Below, one piece after another: positions 35,335 through 44,418 of a DNA stretch of 64,000 nt (positions are counted from its first letter, which is position 1; every line of letters starts with the position of its first letter). The notes under the pieces are model-generated. The model was not told the DNA's origin. It worked only from the letters and a program-made list of their open reading frames with translations, and did no database searches. The DNA is from Candidatus Poseidoniales archaeon (GTDB taxonomy: Archaea; Thermoplasmatota; Poseidoniia; Poseidoniales; Thalassarchaeaceae): positions 62,001 to 126,000 of the forward strand of contig DTUF01000024.1 in NCBI GenBank assembly GCA_012964335.1. Reading direction: 5' to 3'. The translations under genes were made by a program, and so were the position numbers.

Positions 35335-36624
35335 TCAACTATTGAACTGATTATGATTCCGCTTTGATTGCGATACCATTTCGGAAAACCGAATGACCGT
35401 TTCTGCATCTATTTCCGGCCATTGAAATTGCCAAGACCAATTTCCTGATTTAGTGCCTGGCGTATTCATTCTAGCTTCGCTACCCAACCCCATAACATCT
35501 TGAAGAGGAATAATAGCAAGAGTTGCGGGTGAATTCAAGGCCTCCTGAATCAAATCCCGAACAGGTTTTCCCCCCCAGCCAACTGTGGTATCATTGTCGT
35601 GAGTCCCAGTATAGACTACCATGTCCTCCGTATGGTTCTCAGGATTGTGAGGATTGTCAACGTCATCATTGGCGAAGTGCAAGACTGCCATACCGGATAT
35701 CCCATTTTCCTTTCTCAATTCGACAACTGATTGTGGAATGATTCCCAAATCTTCGGCGACAATTTTCTCCGCTGGTGCAACCTCAAGAATAGCCTCAAGA
35801 AGTTCTGTTTGCGGCCCTTGAACCCACTGGCCATTCTTGGCAGTTGGGTGATGAGCCGGAATCTCCCATGCTGAATCTAAGGCACGAAAATGGTCTATTC
35901 TAACTAGGTCGAACATCTCGAATATACGCGCTGTGCGTGCTTTCCACCAAGCGAAATCTTCTTCGCGGTGTGCATCCCAATCATACAGCACTGTACCCCA
36001 CTTTTGCCCATCAGGTGAGAAGTAGTCAGGTGGGACTCCTGCGACCACCGAGGGTGCCCCACTAGCCTCAAGTTTGAACAAATGTTGGTTTGCCCAGACA
36101 TCCGCTGAATCATGGGCTACAAAGAAAGGCAAATCTCCGAACAGGCTGACCCCACATTCATCAGCTGTGTTGCGTAGTTGACCCCAATCAACATTGATAA
36201 TGAATTGCTCTTCCATCCATCTACTCATTGAACCAGACAACTCATCAATAATTTCCTCAATAGCCTCTGGTTCTCTGTCCCTAAGAGGGGCTGGCCACTG
36301 AGTCCATGGCAAGCCATCTAACTGGTGTTTCAAAACCTCAAACAGTGCATAGTCCTCCAGCCAGTGGCGGTTTTTCTCAACCCACTTCTCTACATACTCG
36401 TAATCCAAGCGATAATGCATTTCTTGGTCACGAAATCCAACCCAAACGGCAAATGCCGAATGCGATGCGTATGGTGACCCATGTTCATCGGGAGGTGTGA
36501 GTGGCAACATCTGCCATACGGTGCAACCAAGGTCGCCAAGCAATCTACAGAATTGATGTGCATCTCCCCCTAAAGTTCGCGAAGGAAGCGAGGTAAGATG
36601 ACATAGAATACCTGCTCGTCGCAT
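35335..36624 (-). CDS. malQ: 4-alpha-glucanotransferase (GH77, amylomaltase)
   Basis: MalQ disproportionates maltodextrins in the cytoplasm, making long chains for the phosphorylase and releasing glucose. The N-terminus MRRAGILCHLTSLPSRTLGG is family-typical. The catalytic set is visible: nucleophile Asp in DLVRIDHFRAL, acid/base Glu in IVAEDLGIIP and the stabilising Asp in YTGTHDNDT. I place the start at the ATG at 36624 (429 aa); the ORF's extra 26 residues have no homology and overlap the divergent GH57 gene. A perfect palindrome lies immediately upstream of this ATG. glgP follows after 54 nt. Confidence 0.9.
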   Translation of the reverse strand: MRRAGILCHLTSLPSRTLGGDAHQFCRLLGDLGCTVWQMLPLTPPDEHGSPYASHSAFAVWVGFRDQEMHYRLDYEYVEKWVEKNRHWLEDYALFEVLKHQLDGLPWTQWPAPLRDREPEAIEEIIDELSGSMSRWMEEQFIINVDWGQLRNTADECGVSLFGDLPFFVAHDSADVWANQHLFKLEASGAPSVVAGVPPDYFSPDGQKWGTVLYDWDAHREEDFAWWKARTARIFEMFDLVRIDHFRALDSAWEIPAHHPTAKNGQWVQGPQTELLEAILEVAPAEKIVAEDLGIIPQSVVELRKENGISGMAVLHFANDDVDNPHNPENHTEDMVVYTGTHDNDTTVGWGGKPVRDLIQEALNSPATLAIIPLQDVMGLGSEARMNTPGTKSGNWSWQFQWPEIDAETVIRFSEMVSQSKRNHNQFNS

Positions 36625-36625
36625 G

Positions 36626-36657
36626 AACGGCCTACGGCCGTTGCGACCATAATGTTT
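36626..36657. promoter_or_regulatory. Palindrome and shared TATA element between divergent malQ and GH57 genes
   Basis: AACGGCC-TAC-GGCCGTT (36626-36642) is a perfect 7-bp inverted repeat with a 3-bp spacer. ATAATGTTTTG (CAAAACATTAT on the minus strand), near 36654, lies 30 bp from both proposed starts (36624 and 36684). For malQ the palindrome covers the region between TATA and start; for the GH57 gene it lies just upstream of TATA. Confidence 0.5.
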
Positions 36658-36683
36658 TGATGTGCCGTCAACTGCCAATTCTG

Positions 36684-39600
36684 ATGAAGCGTCATTCAGC
36701 ACTCATTTCACTTCTGTTGGTGATGACTCCACTGCTTGGCATTATCAGCAGCGCTGCTACACCTGACGACATTACCATTGATGGTGACCTCTCAGAATGG
36801 GACTCAGACACGCTAGTAGATATTGATTCAAATTCGTCGGTACCTTTCAGAATGACATGGAATGATACTCATCTGTTCTTTGCATGGCAAGAAACTGATT
36901 GGGCAAGTGTAAATGAAGGGGCTGACCTATTCATTTATCTGAATACTACTGAAGGTGGAAGCCCTCTGTCAAAAGAGTGGTCTCTTTCACAGACCTTACC
37001 GTTTGCAGCAGACTTTGCTTTCGTGATTGAGGATTCATCATATTTCTCTTTACAAACCTACAATGGCTCAGCATGGGTTGCAGCCGACCAAACTGACGTT
37101 ACCGCATTTGTTGGCTGGTCAGGTAATACAAATACAGAGATTTCCATACCTTGGAATAACATTGGGTCCCCCACCAGTCTAGCAGTTATTGTCTGGTCGC
37201 AGTGGCAGGATGAAGGCAATGTCTGGACTTCATTCCCATCTGAAAATCCCGCTAGCAATGATGGTGCAGAAACCTTCACGTACGCATATGTAATTGCAGA
37301 CCGCACAGTTGACCAAACACCTGGATACACTCCAGTTGTTGATTTTTCTGGAACCGTGGAAAAAATGGACGATGCTCTGAACTTAGCAATCGTTTTCCAC
37401 CAGCATCAACCGTACTACAAAAACAAGTTAACTGGTATGATTGAGATGCCCTGGGTAAGGGTTCATGGCATGACCGAATACGTCGATTCCCCCGGTATTT
37501 TGGCCCAACACCCCGGCACAAAAGTGACCTATAATTTAGTACCATCCTTTGTTGAACAACTCGTTGAATACCACCGAGACGGGACTGCTGATGTTCATAC
37601 TGACTTCGCTCGGAGATACTGGCCAGTTGATGTGAATGGGACGGTGACTGACTATCCAAATGCCACCTCACTAGAATTACACACCATGCAATTTCAATCA
37701 TTTTGGAATTCCGGATGGATTTACAATGTGTCAGCAGAAGATTCTGAGTTAGGATGGCTGTATCCAGCCGCTTCTCGCTATTCTGAGATTTATGGGATGA
37801 CTCTGCATAATCTGAAACCAGCAACTATCATGGATGATACACTGTTATCACCTCAAGATTTTCTTGATTTACAGGTTCTTTGGTATTTATTCCAGTTCTC
37901 GCCTGACTACGTGTTAGGCGAATATCAATCGATTGAGGATTCCACTGCAAGCGGACGACCGGCTCATTACAATCAGACTCTAAAATTACTATATGAGCAG
38001 AATGGTGACTATACACCAGCTGATTTGTCATTTGTTTTAGCAACCCAACAAGCCCATTTGGCTAATGTGTTGCCGATGTATTCTGCTTTAGCACAAAGCG
38101 GTCAAGTTGAATTGACTACTACACCTTACTACCATCCAATAATGCCACTTCTAATGATGGATGGATGGACTTTTGAAGATGGTATCCGGGTCAACAAAGA
38201 TTCCTGGACTGATGATGTCGCTAGCCAACTTGATAATGGCATGGATTTATTTGAGCAGGAATTGGGATTCCGCCCATCAGGAATGTGGCCATCAGAACAA
38301 GCGGTATCTCCAGCAATGGTTCAACCGGTTTCGGATGTAGGAATTCAATGGATGGTGACTGATGAAGTAAATTTGGCTGAGTCAACTATTGCTGGTGGTG
38401 CCACCATTGATACCAACATCGCATCTAATTTAGCAATCCCATGGATTGCAACCGGATTAGGAGATGATGGCACCTCAACCGGAAGCGGAGGCGGGGGTGA
38501 AGTTGCTGTCATATTTCGTGACCGCGTTATTTCAGACCGCATCGCCTTTCAATATGGATCTATGACTCCAGCTGCCGCAGTTTCAGATTTCATCGCCTAC
38601 ATAGATAATGTCCGTGCCCAACTACTTGCAGAAGGAAAAGACCCTAGTGAGCACCTTCTAACCGTTGCACTGGATGGTGAAAACTGGATGTTCATGTCAG
38701 AATTTCAACACCAAGATGGTGGACGACCATTCATGGACGAATGGTATGGGAGGCTTGCCAGCCATCCATCAATAGTAACTACAACACCAAGTGAATTCCT
38801 AGAAAAGAATCTCACACTCCCCCGAATTGAAACAATAGGTACTGGTTCATGGATAGATGGAACTCTTTCCACTTGGGCAGGGGAAGCAGAAGAGAGCCTC
38901 GGATGGCAACGCCTGGTAGAAGCACGCCAAGCACTGGTTGCATTTGAGGAAACTAACCCAACTCATTCCGGGCTCAATGCGGCTTGGGAATCACTCTACA
39001 TCGCGGAGGGAAGTGACTGGTTTTGGTGGTACGGATTGGACCAAGACAGTGGATATGATGAATTATGGGACACACTTTTCAAAGTACATCTTTCCAATAT
39101 TTACCGAGCAATTGGGCTTGAGTTACCCCCATACTTGCAAGACTTGTGGACTAACCCTGCAGTACCCGCCCTACCAAATACTGGGGTAATTGAGCCGATG
39201 ATAGACGGAATTGCACTTCCAGGTGAATGGGATGGTGCGGCTAAATACGATGCATCTAGTGTTGATGGCGGCACCCTAGATATTGCCTCATTCTATCTTG
39301 GGTATGATACATCTAATGTTTATGTGAGGGTTGATATGGAATCTACTCCAGACTTCTTTGAAGTTGTCGACATGGACTGGGCTCCAGATTTGTCAATTTA
39401 CTTTATGCAACCAAATGCAATCAATTTCAACGAAGTTGAAACTAATTTTAGAACTTATTATGGCAATGAGATTTTGGGATTCCCAGCAAAGAAAATGATT
39501 TCATTTGACTTCAACCAGTTGCGAGCAGATGGGAAAGGAAAATGGAACTTATTTGATGCTCAAGGAAAGATTGGTGATAATGAACAGTGGTCACTTTCGG

Positions 39601-41255
39601 GCACTTCAAACCTAGGGGATACCGCCGCTGAAGAGGTATATGAATTTCGAATACCATGGTCTGAATTAGGACTCGCGCCGAGATATTCAACTCGCGTAAA
39701 GGTTGTGACATCAGAAGTGAAATCTCTCTCATACGGAGATGGAATTGATTCAGAGATGGCACCACCTGCACCAGCCGAAATGGTTCTACCTGACTTGGAA
39801 CAATGGGTAACTCTCCTAGATATTGATGATAATGTGGGAGATGAAACAGGAGATGGAGACTACACCTATCCACTTGCTAGTGATTTTGCACCGGGTTCTG
39901 GTCTGTTTGATGTAACTCATCTGAAAGTGAGTCAAAGTGCTTGGAATGCACGTTTTGAATTGACTTTTGGAGAAATCACAGACTTTTGGAGTCTCTCAAA
40001 CGGTTTCAGTCACCAAATTGTGCAAATCTATGTTGACCAAGGAGATACGATGTGGGGTGAAACCGATATGCTACAAGGAGCTAATGCAGTCATCCACTCA
40101 GATTGGGCTTGGGAAGTTGCGATTTCAGCTACCGGTGAACCTGGAGCGGTTAAGTCCGTGAATGCCCAGACTGGAGAAACATCTGCTAAAGGAATTGAAG
40201 TAAGTGGAAACAGCGATTCAAACAAAGTCACAATTACCGTTTCAAAATCAGTGATAGGCTCGGACATCCCTGACTACAGATTCGTAATTGTTGCTGGTTC
40301 CCAAGATGGATTTGGCCCAGGCAAATGGCGAGATGTTGATGCAAATGCAAAGACTTGGAGACTCGGCGGGGGAGATGACCCTAGCGAAATAGATGGAATT
40401 GATTACGACCCAAATGTTCTCGATATCGTTTTTGACTCCGACGATACAAACTCACCTGACCAAGCGGCAATGCTTGGAGCATACAATGTAGAGGAGCAAG
40501 AATATGCAGTTTTAACCGGCATAGAAATTCCTGAAGTGGCCCAGCAAGTGTATGGTGCAAAAGTAGTGAGTACCACTACAACTAGTGCAATTTTGGAATG
40601 GTCTACTACGCGTCAGCAAGGAGCTAATGTGACATGTGCAAACCTAACATTCCCTGAACAAGGAGAAGGACTTACCCACACGATTGAACTGACAGGATTG
40701 GAATTTGATACCTCATACAATTGCTCAATCGTGATAGATGGTGTTACCCCTGCTATCCTTTCTTTCAACACTAGTGCTGAAGTTGACTCAATACCTCCAG
40801 AGATACTCAATTTGATGGTAGAAATCATTGAGGGCGGCTCGCTAAAGGTCACTTGGTACACTAGCGAGGATGCTACGGAATCAATTGAGGTTGAAGGCCA
40901 GACATTTGTAGGCGACAATGTTGCCTTGCGCAAGAATCACGAAATGACGATTGTGCCGAACCCCGAACTAGTAGCACTCCAAACCTACACATTGACCATC
41001 ACCGCCTCCGATGCTTCTGGGAATACCAATACATCCAGTGTTGACTTTATTATTGCTGAAGAAGATGCTGCATCTCCACTTCCTGATGAAGAAAGACCAG
41101 ATGACGGAAATAACCCGAATGAATCCAATAATGAATCAACTGACACAGCAAGTATTGGTAATTTATTAGGAAATCCTGTTGTCCAACTCGGATTGCTGTT
41201 AGTTGTTATGCTAGTAATTACGGCCTTGATTCGCACAAGAAAATATCAGGATTGA
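36684..41255 (+). CDS. Surface-anchored GH57 amylopullulanase-like glycosidase
   Basis: Secreted and membrane-anchored, 1523 aa from the preferred ATG. After the signal peptide comes a DOMON/CBM9-like module (about 20-200). The GH57 barrel (about 225-690) has HQHQPYYKNK (region 1), GMWPSEQAVSP with the presumed nucleophile Glu, and ALDGENWMF with the presumed acid/base Asp 126 residues later, similar to the spacing in amylopullulanases. A second CBM-like module follows (IDGIALPGEWDGAAKYDASS). A glucodextranase-C-like domain lies near 1050-1210, an Fn3-like pair after it, then the span and the tail RTRKYQD. Alpha-1,4/alpha-1,6 activity on starch-like glucans is inferred. The ORF opens at TTG 36657, but ATG 36684 gives a clean signal peptide and fits the TATA distance. 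It ends 5 nt before the convergent gene. Confidence 0.9.
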   Translation: MKRHSALISLLLVMTPLLGIISSAATPDDITIDGDLSEWDSDTLVDIDSNSSVPFRMTWNDTHLFFAWQETDWASVNEGADLFIYLNTTEGGSPLSKEWSLSQTLPFAADFAFVIEDSSYFSLQTYNGSAWVAADQTDVTAFVGWSGNTNTEISIPWNNIGSPTSLAVIVWSQWQDEGNVWTSFPSENPASNDGAETFTYAYVIADRTVDQTPGYTPVVDFSGTVEKMDDALNLAIVFHQHQPYYKNKLTGMIEMPWVRVHGMTEYVDSPGILAQHPGTKVTYNLVPSFVEQLVEYHRDGTADVHTDFARRYWPVDVNGTVTDYPNATSLELHTMQFQSFWNSGWIYNVSAEDSELGWLYPAASRYSEIYGMTLHNLKPATIMDDTLLSPQDFLDLQVLWYLFQFSPDYVLGEYQSIEDSTASGRPAHYNQTLKLLYEQNGDYTPADLSFVLATQQAHLANVLPMYSALAQSGQVELTTTPYYHPIMPLLMMDGWTFEDGIRVNKDSWTDDVASQLDNGMDLFEQELGFRPSGMWPSEQAVSPAMVQPVSDVGIQWMVTDEVNLAESTIAGGATIDTNIASNLAIPWIATGLGDDGTSTGSGGGGEVAVIFRDRVISDRIAFQYGSMTPAAAVSDFIAYIDNVRAQLLAEGKDPSEHLLTVALDGENWMFMSEFQHQDGGRPFMDEWYGRLASHPSIVTTTPSEFLEKNLTLPRIETIGTGSWIDGTLSTWAGEAEESLGWQRLVEARQALVAFEETNPTHSGLNAAWESLYIAEGSDWFWWYGLDQDSGYDELWDTLFKVHLSNIYRAIGLELPPYLQDLWTNPAVPALPNTGVIEPMIDGIALPGEWDGAAKYDASSVDGGTLDIASFYLGYDTSNVYVRVDMESTPDFFEVVDMDWAPDLSIYFMQPNAINFNEVETNFRTYYGNEILGFPAKKMISFDFNQLRADGKGKWNLFDAQGKIGDNEQWSLSGTSNLGDTAAEEVYEFRIPWSELGLAPRYSTRVKVVTSEVKSLSYGDGIDSEMAPPAPAEMVLPDLEQWVTLLDIDDNVGDETGDGDYTYPLASDFAPGSGLFDVTHLKVSQSAWNARFELTFGEITDFWSLSNGFSHQIVQIYVDQGDTMWGETDMLQGANAVIHSDWAWEVAISATGEPGAVKSVNAQTGETSAKGIEVSGNSDSNKVTITVSKSVIGSDIPDYRFVIVAGSQDGFGPGKWRDVDANAKTWRLGGGDDPSEIDGIDYDPNVLDIVFDSDDTNSPDQAAMLGAYNVEEQEYAVLTGIEIPEVAQQVYGAKVVSTTTTSAILEWSTTRQQGANVTCANLTFPEQGEGLTHTIELTGLEFDTSYNCSIVIDGVTPAILSFNTSAEVDSIPPEILNLMVEIIEGGSLKVTWYTSEDATESIEVEGQTFVGDNVALRKNHEMTIVPNPELVALQTYTLTITASDASGNTNTSSVDFIIAEEDAASPLPDEERPDDGNNPNESNNESTDTASIGNLLGNPVVQLGLLLVVMLVITALIRTRKYQD

Positions 41256-41260
41256 ATGCA

Positions 41261-42031
41261 TCAGACTCGGTTGCGATATGATGCTAGTAGTCCTGTTAAA
41301 ACCAGACCAGCTGCGGTGCCAAAAATTCTCCCTTGCTCGCGGGCACCAGAGCCTGCCAACTCTTCAAACGAGAGTGCAAGCGCAATAGAAAATGGACCTA
41401 CCAAAAATAGGAATCTCACTAGCCAAACTTTCACTGTCGGGCGTTTTCCTAATGGACGAAGCGTTATCGAACCAGCTTTGGCAAGAATCTGCCAATCAAG
41501 AGCCCGCGCTATGGGGGTTAACCTTTCATTGACCATCGGCCGCAGTACTGGGCGGTCTGGGCTATTTTTTCCCCGCCCAGTGATAATTCTAATTCTACCA
41601 ACCATAGGGCGGTTTTCAATAATCAAATCTAGTATTCTACGAGCCCCTGGTAAATCCATCTCGTGGAGATCAAGAGTTAGAGTCCCTCTTTCTTGACGAA
41701 TGTGGGTTAAGATTCTCCACGCCTTTTCTGATGACCAAGGTAGCCCAGCAGCATAGGCTTCCATAGGGGTTAATAATTCCCTTAATTGGGCTACCTTATC
41801 CACTTGAACCTTGTTCCCTTTACCACGCTTCAATTCGATTAAACGCCAACCCCCATAGATAAGTGTCAAGGAGGTTACACCAGACCCAAAATATGCACCG
41901 AATTTCAAGCTAGCCATGGGGTCACCTTCCATTCCATCGCTGAAGTATCCTAACATGGTCGCCATAGTACCAGCCATGATTCCCATCACGATGCTGATAT
42001 AGAAAAGGTCGCGAAACGTCACCTCTACCAT
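41261..42031 (-). CDS. Membrane protein with an Smr-like domain
   Basis: 256 aa from the preferred ATG at 42031 (MVEVTFRDLFYI). Two spans (about 8-30 and 45-65) come first. The middle holds LTLDLHEMDLPGARRILDL and RIRIITGRGKNSPDRPVL, which match the LDLH and GRGxxS motifs of Smr domains, known as nucleic-acid nicking or binding modules in MutS2 and related proteins. Two further spans follow. Smr domains are usually soluble, so a membrane-bound form is unusual. The last residues of the usual glycine motif are only partly kept and activity cannot be judged. The start is 60 nt from the divergent DUF2085 gene with a TATA-like TTATTA halfway. Confidence 0.65.
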   Translation of the reverse strand: MVEVTFRDLFYISIVMGIMAGTMATMLGYFSDGMEGDPMASLKFGAYFGSGVTSLTLIYGGWRLIELKRGKGNKVQVDKVAQLRELLTPMEAYAAGLPWSSEKAWRILTHIRQERGTLTLDLHEMDLPGARRILDLIIENRPMVGRIRIITGRGKNSPDRPVLRPMVNERLTPIARALDWQILAKAGSITLRPLGKRPTVKVWLVRFLFLVGPFSIALALSFEELAGSGAREQGRIFGTAAGLVLTGLLASYRNRV

Positions 42032-42055
42032 GTAAATGACTTGGGCGCTTCCCTG

Positions 42056-42064
42056 TGTTATTAG
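42056..42064. promoter_or_regulatory. Candidate shared TATA element between divergent Smr-domain and DUF2085 genes
   Basis: TGTTATTAG is centred near 42060, about 29 bp from the minus start (42031) and 30 bp from the plus start (42091). This repeats the geometry seen at 24118 and 36654. Confidence 0.4.
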
Positions 42065-42090
42065 TTGCGGCGTAAAAAGACTGATGAAGC

Positions 42091-42948
42091 ATGTTCCCTC
42101 ACCAATCTTCAATGGTGAGCGAAAACGGACTTCATGACCGCCGTCGTGAAATTAATATTTCTAATTGGGTGATAGGTCTCTCACTTGGATATCTGATCGC
42201 CTGTTTCCTCGTCCCGGCACTTCTTCCAACAGGGAGTGTCCCTGAACTATCAGGTAGGGCAAACACACTTGATTATGTTTGGAAAGATGCCTCTTGGGGA
42301 GATTGGGGTAACGAACCTCGCTCTGAAAATGCAAGTATGGGTCATGACCAAGCACAACATGGTGGTAAATTTGCATGGAGTGAGTTAGATATTTTCAGTG
42401 CTTTTGTGTATGGATTTGGTGACCTAAATTGCCACCAGAAACACGAGAGGTCATGGGTAATTAATGAAAATCAAATGCCCGTATGTACACGGGACATTGG
42501 GATTTTTGCTGGGATTTTCGTTGGTGGATTGATTTTCCGCAAACGTGGCCTCAACCGTTGGACCATTAGAGATTCAATCATCTCAGTTTTACCTGATGAA
42601 AAGGTAGAACCGTTTTACTTTAATGACCGACGATTTTTACTTGCCTTTGGTGGTATTGCATTGCTATTACTCCCTACAGCACTTGACGGAGGGATTCAAG
42701 CAGTTAGCGACTATGAGTCGACAAATCTCAAGAGGTTAATTACCGGATTCCCGATGGGGGTTGGAGTAGGATTATTATTCGCCGGAGTTTTTGCTGCTAA
42801 TCCAAAACCGTTCGAATTTGACGCTGGAAGAGTCATCTTACCAGCCAATGCACGTCTAGTACCTTCGGTTGAACCAACGGATGACAAGATATCAGAAATT
42901 GCTACTCAAACCGAGACGGATACAACTGCCGGAGATAGTGAAGAGTGA
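42091..42948 (+). CDS. DUF2085-family predicted membrane protein
   Basis: 285 aa with about four or five spans. The centre has the DUF2085 hallmark: GDLNCHQKHERSWVINENQMPVCTRDIGIFAG, with CHQ and NQMPxC residues that may bind metal or be redox-active. The function of the family is unknown. The N-terminal part carries an extracytoplasmic Asp/Trp-rich loop and the C-terminus an acidic Thr/Glu tail. Start 42091 is supported by TATA spacing; ATG 42112 is an alternative. Its stop lies 8 nt from the convergent kinase gene. Confidence 0.75.
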   Translation: MFPHQSSMVSENGLHDRRREINISNWVIGLSLGYLIACFLVPALLPTGSVPELSGRANTLDYVWKDASWGDWGNEPRSENASMGHDQAQHGGKFAWSELDIFSAFVYGFGDLNCHQKHERSWVINENQMPVCTRDIGIFAGIFVGGLIFRKRGLNRWTIRDSIISVLPDEKVEPFYFNDRRFLLAFGGIALLLLPTALDGGIQAVSDYESTNLKRLITGFPMGVGVGLLFAGVFAANPKPFEFDAGRVILPANARLVPSVEPTDDKISEIATQTETDTTAGDSEE

Positions 42949-42956
42949 AACCAGTT

Positions 42957-44315
42957 TCAAGATGGGCCTTGGCGCCACCATTTCCTGAACTCCTCAACAT
43001 TTGAGGGGGGCGCAACATCCATCATACCTGAACCAAGAACTGCTAATCTTCCAACACACTTCTCCATTGCCTGAATCATTTCAGCAGAGGGTTTCTTTCC
43101 AACAATTGCTGACAAGGAATTGCGCCATTGACCTTCTGGATTATCATCAAGCCATTTTGCAAACTCTTCCTTCAGTGGCCAAATAACCAACCCTAACCTA
43201 CCGAATGCTTGCCATTCTGCCCGTAGTTCCGAGCGAGCGGCATCTTTGCCTTTGAGTGGTTTATGAGTTCGAACCCAGCCAGATTGTTCATGGAAAAACT
43301 TCAGCATCCGATGTGTATGTCGAGAACTGACCACCCTGACAGGACCGAACCATTTTCTGAGACTAGTTACCTCAGCACCCGGAAGTAGTGAAAGTGTGCC
43401 TATTACAGAAATAACCGTGTGACTAATTGGAGTCTTGGGTATATTCTTAGCTTGAACATCAGGGATTGCGTGATATGCTTCTTGGTATAGTGAATTGGCA
43501 TGTTTCATAACTTGCCAGGGTTTTTCTCCATGAAGCCAGTTCTTACTGCTACGTTTAGGCGATGTGTCAAGCACTTTGAGAGTTGTTTGTCCACGCTCCC
43601 CTTTGAGGGCTTTTTCTAGCATTACTTGTTCAACATCTTCAGCGTCAATGTTGAGAGGAATGGGGTGCCGGTGTAAGAATTTTCGAACCTCTTTCTGTAT
43701 CTTGAGTCGTAGGTCTGCTTTGGTTCCGTCATTGAGTATTGGCCCAACTACAACTCCTTTGTGGAAGGGTTTTGGCATTGGGACTTCACCACCAAGAAGT
43801 GTTGCATATCCTACCCTAATTTTCTGTTGTAATTCATTGGTTTCAAAATATTCCTGTTTATCTAACACCGCTTCTCTTAGAGTGCCATGAGTGATTCTTC
43901 GAAGTGCTACGATTGGGTCACAATCCACCCACAAACAAAGGTCTGGAATACATGCAGCACTGTTTAGCCGAGCCACTTCAGAAAGGCCGATTTTTCCAAC
44001 AATTCCTTGATAGACCAGAGAAGAATGTACATTTCGTTCTGAAATGACTGCCTTACCCTGATTGAGTCTAGGGAGAATCCAGGCGTGAGAGTGGTCGAGT
44101 CGGTCAGCAGCAAACAAACTAGCCTCCTTTACAGGTCCTGCTTCACCAGTACGTACGGAATCCACCGCGAGTTTTCCTAAAGGGTGGTCTCGGCGAGGCT
44201 CACCAGTTACCCAAATGCCAGAGAATGTGAACTCATCTAACAAAATCTCTTCAAGCATTTTTGTGGCAATTCCCTTGCCACTGCCATCGCCTCCTTCAAT
44301 GGTGATGAGATACAT
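42957..44315 (-). CDS. tmk: Thymidylate kinase with a long unidentified C-terminal extension
   Basis: Residues about 1-210 form a dTMP kinase: MYLITIEGGDGSGKG (P-loop), VTGEPRRDHPLG (the DR/E motif region), SLFAADRLDH and ISERNVHSSLVYQG. It would phosphorylate dTMP for DNA synthesis. The P-loop has Gly where Ser/Thr normally follows the Lys. The remaining 240 residues, about half the protein, match nothing I recognise; they are basic and Trp-rich (KNWLHGEKPWQVMKHANS). Thymidylate kinases are usually about 200-220 aa. I start at ATG 44315; the ORF's earlier 40 residues overlap the upstream gene and lack homology. It follows the CarboxypepD_reg gene by about 100 nt on the same strand. Confidence 0.8.
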   Translation of the reverse strand: MYLITIEGGDGSGKGIATKMLEEILLDEFTFSGIWVTGEPRRDHPLGKLAVDSVRTGEAGPVKEASLFAADRLDHSHAWILPRLNQGKAVISERNVHSSLVYQGIVGKIGLSEVARLNSAACIPDLCLWVDCDPIVALRRITHGTLREAVLDKQEYFETNELQQKIRVGYATLLGGEVPMPKPFHKGVVVGPILNDGTKADLRLKIQKEVRKFLHRHPIPLNIDAEDVEQVMLEKALKGERGQTTLKVLDTSPKRSSKNWLHGEKPWQVMKHANSLYQEAYHAIPDVQAKNIPKTPISHTVISVIGTLSLLPGAEVTSLRKWFGPVRVVSSRHTHRMLKFFHEQSGWVRTHKPLKGKDAARSELRAEWQAFGRLGLVIWPLKEEFAKWLDDNPEGQWRNSLSAIVGKKPSAEMIQAMEKCVGRLAVLGSGMMDVAPPSNVEEFRKWWRQGPS

Positions 44316-44418
44316 GGCAACGCCTACACCCCATGACAGTCGCCGTGATGAATAAACTTGCGTGAGAAAGGAGCGTTCTTTGAAACATCTGACAAGGAAA
44401 TAACATCGAAATTTATCG

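Noticed and set aside
41256-41696. 146-aa plus-strand ORF after the GH57 gene
   Set aside because: Antisense to the Smr-domain gene, whose family motifs lie on the other strand.
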